64,000 nucleotides of DNA from Chryseolinea lacunae (GTDB taxonomy: Bacteria; Bacteroidota; Bacteroidia; Cytophagales; Cyclobacteriaceae). Location: NCBI RefSeq assembly GCF_016735595.1, contig NZ_JAERRB010000002.1, positions 508,996 through 572,995 on the forward strand, in the 5' to 3' direction. Positions within the stretch are counted from its first letter, which is position 1, and each line of letters opens with the position of its first letter. A program made the position numbers and the translations under genes. Positions 61,401 through 64,000 of this stretch are shown piece by piece. The notes under the pieces were generated by a model, which was given only the letters and a program-made list of their open reading frames with translations, had not been told where the DNA came from and did not search any database.

Positions 61401-61718
61401 AGCGGCCTGCGCCATGTCGGTGCCGGGATAGAACTGCAGTTTGATGAGCGACATGCCCTGAATGGTTTTTACTTCCACATCGCGGATGCCCGACACATAG
61501 AGAAAGTGATCCTGGTAGCGCGTGGTGATGAAGCCGTCCATCTGGTCGGGCGCCATGCCACCATAAGGCTGCACCACATAGATGGTGGGCAGATCAAGGT
61601 CGGGAAAGATATCGACGGGAATGCTCCGCATCGACAGCACAGAGAAGAACGCTATTGCGATAATGCCAACCATCACGGAGATGGGATTTCGCAGCGCAGA
61701 TCGAATGAGTTTATACAT
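58494..61718 (-). CDS. RND efflux permease with altered TM4 proton-relay pair
   Basis: A 1074-residue inner-membrane RND exporter with the usual two-times-six-helix layout. Signatures include the N-terminal NPISVMVGIIAIAFFSVLSMRSIPVDIFPDLDLPTIYV, TM4 ALAVGILVDQATVTIENIHQHL, and the C-terminal half GMIMSVGVSVANAILMITNAENLRLEVK with SRIRPILMTSIAMIAGMIPMA. AcrB-type pumps have two aspartates in TM4; here the second is Gln (VDQA), closer to CusA-like and other subgroups with one Asp. Drug or metal specificity therefore cannot be assigned. It lies 54 bases after the channel gene and 13 before the adaptor gene. Confidence 0.93.
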   Translation of the reverse strand: MYKLIRSALRNPISVMVGIIAIAFFSVLSMRSIPVDIFPDLDLPTIYVVQPYGGMAPDQMDGFITTRYQDHFLYVSGIRDVEVKTIQGMSLIKLQFYPGTDMAQAAAEVANNVSRAKAYMPEGTVPPQVIRFDASSVPVGQLVFSSGSRSLNEIQDFASSRIRPMFSKIEGVSSPPPLGGNQRTIVIKVDPQRLRSYKLTPEEVIRAIGVNNQPSPAGNIRIGNKTMMTPVNSLIDRPEDFLDIPVRVGSGPTVFIHDIGTVEDAADITVGFALVQGRRAVYIPVVKKSDASTLSVVNNIRAALPVLQNAVPEDVKISYEFDQSSYVTNSLKSLVTEGALGALLTGLMVLLFLRDWRSVIIVVVTIPISVLSAVILLHLVGQTINIMTLSGLALAVGILVDQATVTIENIHQHLEMNKPKAQAIWDACKEIAFPELLILLSILAVFAPAFVMSGVPRSMFLPLSLAVGFAMTASFLLSQTFVPVLSNWLLKAHTKYPEEPTLALDHTESESIIEETRHPHEVSGFDKFKLRYLGVLEKIIERKKFWTTVYLIGAFVLIVGAFSLIGTDILPKANSHQFQLRLRALDGTRVERTEEITLKVLDIIKTEVGAENIAITSAYVGNVPTSYGTSQIFVFNSGPHEAVLQVSLSEEFPVRMDALKENLRASIAKNIPGLRVSFEPIELVDKIMSQGAATPIEVNVAAKDIREAQKFALKIMANMQQIPFLRDVQIAQPMAYPILRIAMDRERAGQLGVTPTQVARSLVAATSSSRFTDKNLWLDNTKGLAYQVQVQVPEYKMNSVNDIANIPLQSGNLHPTLSDVATFSEEIAPGQYDRSGPNRLVTITANLHRTDLGAASKAVAKAIDDAGQAPRGMAIEFKGQVKLLAETLSSLQGGLVVAIVIIFLLLAANFQSFKLSLAILSSVPAVLAGSLLMLLLFGATLNLQSYMGMIMSVGVSVANAILMITNAENLRLEVKDARKAGLMAAGSRIRPILMTSIAMIAGMIPMASGLGEGGDQVAPLGQAVIGGLIASTLASLLILPGVFTLVQQKASLVSVSLDPEDSNSKYYNKNSITK

Positions 61719-61772
61719 GATATCGTTTTTATTTCGTCACGTGTTGCAGCGTCTCCGTTGCCACGGGTGATT

Positions 61773-63170
61773 TTAGTTTTTAACAGCGCTTAAGAACAAT
61801 GACAAATCTCCACGGGCCGCGGCCACCATCAGCCACGAGCGCCACGCATTGCTGTAGGCAATGGCCACATCGGCTTCGGCGCGATTCAAGGTCAACATGC
61901 TTTGCAGCAGGGTGGGCAGATCGGTGAGGCCGCTGCGATAGCGGGCGCTTGCCTGGTTGTAGGCTTGTTGTGCTGCTTCCAGTTGAACCGGCGCGGTGTG
62001 GGCCTGCTCCAGCGCCACGCCATATTGCATCGCAGCTTCTTTTTCCTGACGGTTCACACGGAGCGCTTGTTCGTTATACAATTCCTCGTCGCGCTTTGCT
62101 TTGTATTGTTCGCTCTTGTAGCGGTGACGGATCGGCACATAGTCTGTCAGTGTCCACCGGGTGGAGATGCCGATCATGTAGTTATATACCTGGTATTTTG
62201 TGCCGCTCGAAAAATCGGTGCGATACGAATCGTCCTGGTTCGACACGCCGGAACCCCGTGCCCACCCGGCAGCCACGAGCGAAATAGACGGCAGGAACGA
62301 ACGACCTATCGCCGTGCTGCGGGCCTGTGAAGCTTGCATGCGTGTCTGAAAAACACGCAGGGTTGGGTTGGCCGACACATGAAACGGACCGGCATCGCCA
62401 GCGGTAGGAAGACCCGTATAAAAATTCAGACTGTCGATGCTAAGGCTGTCGGATAGTGCTCCCGTCAACTCCATAAGCCGGTATTGTTGTGCTTGCTCGT
62501 TGCGGTCACTTTCCAGCAGCAGCAATTTTGCTTTTGTGTATTCTGCATAGGCCAGTGCACTGTCCACGCCAGGGCGCATGCCCGAGCGAACACCGGCATC
62601 AACCACATCGCGAAAGCCGGCGGCGCGGTCGAGATTGGATTGTTGAATGTCTTTTAGTTTTTCGCCGATCAATAAAAGCAGATAGGCATCGGCCACGCGC
62701 ACCTGGTGTTGAAAAATCTCGTTGTCGTAGGCGGCTTGGTTGGCTTCGCGGTTGAAGCGTGCGGCCGTTACCTGGGTGGCTACTTTGCCAAAGTTGATCA
62801 CGTTCCACTCCAGCAAGGCCGAGGTAAAGCTGCCAAAGGTGCCGTCGTAGATGTTGGTGGCGCGTATGCCTCCTGAAGGTGAAATCACCGTGCCGCCGTT
62901 GGGATAGAACGATCCTGCAACACTGTTGTTGGTAGAGTAGGTGTATTGGTGTTGCACCGAAAGGCGCGGAATATATTCGCTGGTGCTGGTCTTCACATCC
63001 TGCGCGGCGCTGTTCACGTCGGCGGCGCGCGCTTTCAGCAACGGATATTCTTTAACACTTTTGTCGAGCAAGGTTTGAAGATTCTCCTGCTGCGCCAGGG
63101 CCTCGGGCAACCCCGCCATGAACACCAGGAGGAGTGTGAGCCCTGAATATATGAACCGCGTGATCTGCAT
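61773..63170 (-). CDS. TolC family outer membrane efflux channel
   Basis: A 465-residue outer-membrane factor with a signal peptide ending near EALAQQ (about residues 1-27). TolC-type long helices and repeats are visible (LLDKSVKEYPLLKARAADVNSAAQDVKTSTSEYIPRLSVQHQYTYS, QVRVADAYLLLLIGEKLKDIQQSNLDRAAGFRDVVDAGVRSGM, LEAAQQAYNQASARYRSGLTDLPTLLQSMLTLNRAEADVAIAYSNAW). It is the first gene of the channel-permease-adaptor operon, the reverse of the order in the operon at 31684, and is divergent from the response regulator at 63383. Confidence 0.92.
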   Translation of the reverse strand: MQITRFIYSGLTLLLVFMAGLPEALAQQENLQTLLDKSVKEYPLLKARAADVNSAAQDVKTSTSEYIPRLSVQHQYTYSTNNSVAGSFYPNGGTVISPSGGIRATNIYDGTFGSFTSALLEWNVINFGKVATQVTAARFNREANQAAYDNEIFQHQVRVADAYLLLLIGEKLKDIQQSNLDRAAGFRDVVDAGVRSGMRPGVDSALAYAEYTKAKLLLLESDRNEQAQQYRLMELTGALSDSLSIDSLNFYTGLPTAGDAGPFHVSANPTLRVFQTRMQASQARSTAIGRSFLPSISLVAAGWARGSGVSNQDDSYRTDFSSGTKYQVYNYMIGISTRWTLTDYVPIRHRYKSEQYKAKRDEELYNEQALRVNRQEKEAAMQYGVALEQAHTAPVQLEAAQQAYNQASARYRSGLTDLPTLLQSMLTLNRAEADVAIAYSNAWRSWLMVAAARGDLSLFLSAVKN

Positions 63171-63357
63171 AGTGTGCTGCTTCTTTTTGAAAAATTTTCA
63201 GCAATACTATGTTTCGATTCTGGAAATATTTGGGAATTTGAAGGTCGTCCGGGAAAAACGAGGTGAGGGGGCATGAATTTTTTTGCGCTTTGCTGCAGGA
63301 TTAGGTTTTTCGTTGAAAACAGGGCTGCATTCCTAAATTTCTCCAAAATCAGGGCCG

Positions 63358-63365
63358 TATCTTTA
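63358..63365 (+). promoter_or_regulatory. putative -7 promoter element TATCTTTA
   Basis: TATCTTTA lies 17 bases before the TTG start of the response regulator, predicting a leader of only about 10 bases. It matches the recurring TATCTTT motif of this window and helps to fix the start of this gene. Confidence 0.45.
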
Positions 63366-63382
63366 ACAAAAAAAAGCATCCT

Positions 63383-64000
63383 TTGAAAGTCCTGGTTGTA
63401 GAAGATGAAGTAGGATTGGCGGAAAGCATTGCGGCGCACCTCACAAAAGACGGGTTCATCACTGAGACCGTCTTTAGCTATGAGGCCGCGGTGGAGAAGA
63501 TCAACCTCTATACCTACGACTGTGTGGTGGTAGACATCAACCTGCCCGACGGCATCGGCTTCGACATTGTGGAGACGTTAAAAAACCTGAAGGCCTCATC
63601 GGGCATCATCATCATATCGGCCCGCAACGCTCTCGAAGACAAAATCAAAAGCCTCGACATCGGCTCCGACGACTACCTGACAAAACCGTTTCACCTGTCG
63701 GAACTGAATGCACGGGTGAAATCGCTGTTGCGTCGTCGTCATTTCGGGGGCAGCAACGAAATCGCTTTTCAGGAAATCAAGGTCAACTACATTGCACGAA
63801 AAGTTTTTGTGAACAACACCGAAGTGGCCCTCTCCAAAAAAGAATACGATCTGTTGCTCTACTTCATGTCGAACATCGACGTGGCCCTCACCAAATCGGC
63901 CATGGCCGAACACCTCTGGGGCGACAACATCGACTCGGCCGATTCGTTCGACATGCTGTATTCGCACATCAAGAACCTGCGGAAAAAATTGACGGATAAA
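63383..64000 (+). CDS. OmpR/PhoB family response regulator, cut by the right edge
   Basis: 206 codons of a DNA-binding response regulator; the end lies outside the window. The start is a TTG, since no ATG or GTG precedes the receiver sequence (L)KVLVVEDEVGLAESIAAHL in frame. The receiver domain (about 1-115) has the acidic pair Glu7-Asp8, phospho-Asp about 51 in VVVDINLPDG, Ser/Thr in IIISARN and Lys about 101 in DYLTKPFHLSELNARV. The winged-helix output domain (from about 128) shows LSKKEYDLLLYFMSN and DSADSFDMLYSHIKNLRKKL. A partner sensor kinase probably follows to the right. It is divergent from the RND operon and may control it. Confidence 0.93.
   Translation, partial: MKVLVVEDEVGLAESIAAHLTKDGFITETVFSYEAAVEKINLYTYDCVVVDINLPDGIGFDIVETLKNLKASSGIIIISARNALEDKIKSLDIGSDDYLTKPFHLSELNARVKSLLRRRHFGGSNEIAFQEIKVNYIARKVFVNNTEVALSKKEYDLLLYFMSNIDVALTKSAMAEHLWGDNIDSADSFDMLYSHIKNLRKKLTDK

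Noticed and set aside
1-64000. CRISPR arrays, tRNA genes, insertion sequences and integrases
   Set aside because: No regularly spaced repeats, no tRNA cloverleaf outside ssrA, and no transposase or integrase product was recognised.

Overview
The window looks like a chromosomal segment of a Bacteroidota bacterium, most likely of the order Cytophagales. This rests on a SusC/SusD outer-membrane pair, a hybrid two-component sensor with a C-terminal AraC domain, propeller-type periplasmic sensors, TAnnTTTG-like promoters (here usually TATCTTT), few Shine-Dalgarno sequences, and a tmRNA whose tag reads GESNYAMAA. No rRNA, tRNA, CRISPR array or insertion sequence was recognised. The genus is not assigned; that would need marker genes or searches.

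Layout. (1) 1-4588, minus strand: the first genes of an extracellular contractile injection system (eCIS, phage-tail-like particle): cap adaptor (DUF4255), an unassigned shaft protein, sheath, two tube proteins, a DUF5908 protein, the Afp7-type tube/baseplate connector and the first codons of the spike protein, continuing off the left edge. (2) 4589-6639: mostly non-coding, with one small gene and a palindrome-rich gap. (3) 6640-11760: an orphan SusC/SusD nutrient-uptake pair closed by a strong terminator. (4) 11867-14312: a membrane protein, a small conserved Cys/His protein and a Bcr/CflA-like exporter. (5) 14465-24061: three large sensor kinases in a row, the last a one-piece hybrid sensor/AraC regulator. 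(6) 24231-28945: a plus-strand cassette of small-molecule enzymes (cupin, carboxymuconolactone-decarboxylase-like, alpha/beta hydrolase, two-domain ABM monooxygenase, DJ-1/PfpI, NAD(P)-binding protein), three of which carry signal peptides, followed by a convergent TetR gene with its own palindromic operator. (7) 29877-37898: an AraC regulator, a degenerate SDR and a complete RND efflux operon ending in a second TetR gene. (8) 37922-45665: a PadR/permease pair, a TPR sensor kinase, a large lipoprotein and a small membrane protein. (9) 45740-46579: a broken LysM gene and ssrA (tmRNA). (10) 46820-57203: housekeeping and envelope genes including a transglutaminase-DUF2569 fusion, a histidine kinase lacking its ATPase domain, an L,D-transpeptidase, a serine hydrolase, ExbB/ExbD, an SDR and a RadC-like protein that has lost its metal-binding histidines. 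(11) 57329-64000: a second RND efflux operon divergent from an OmpR-type response regulator cut by the right edge.

How they work together. The window is dominated by envelope functions: secretion of a contractile particle, TonB-dependent uptake (the ExbB/ExbD pair could energise such receptors), two tripartite pumps each beside its own regulators, and several sensors coupling periplasmic signals to transcription. The most unusual parts are the partly exported enzyme cassette in region 6, the eCIS shaft protein with a possible carbohydrate-binding insert, and several proteins that keep a family fold but have lost catalytic parts (HATPase-less kinase, JAMM-less RadC, Tyr/Lys-less SDR).
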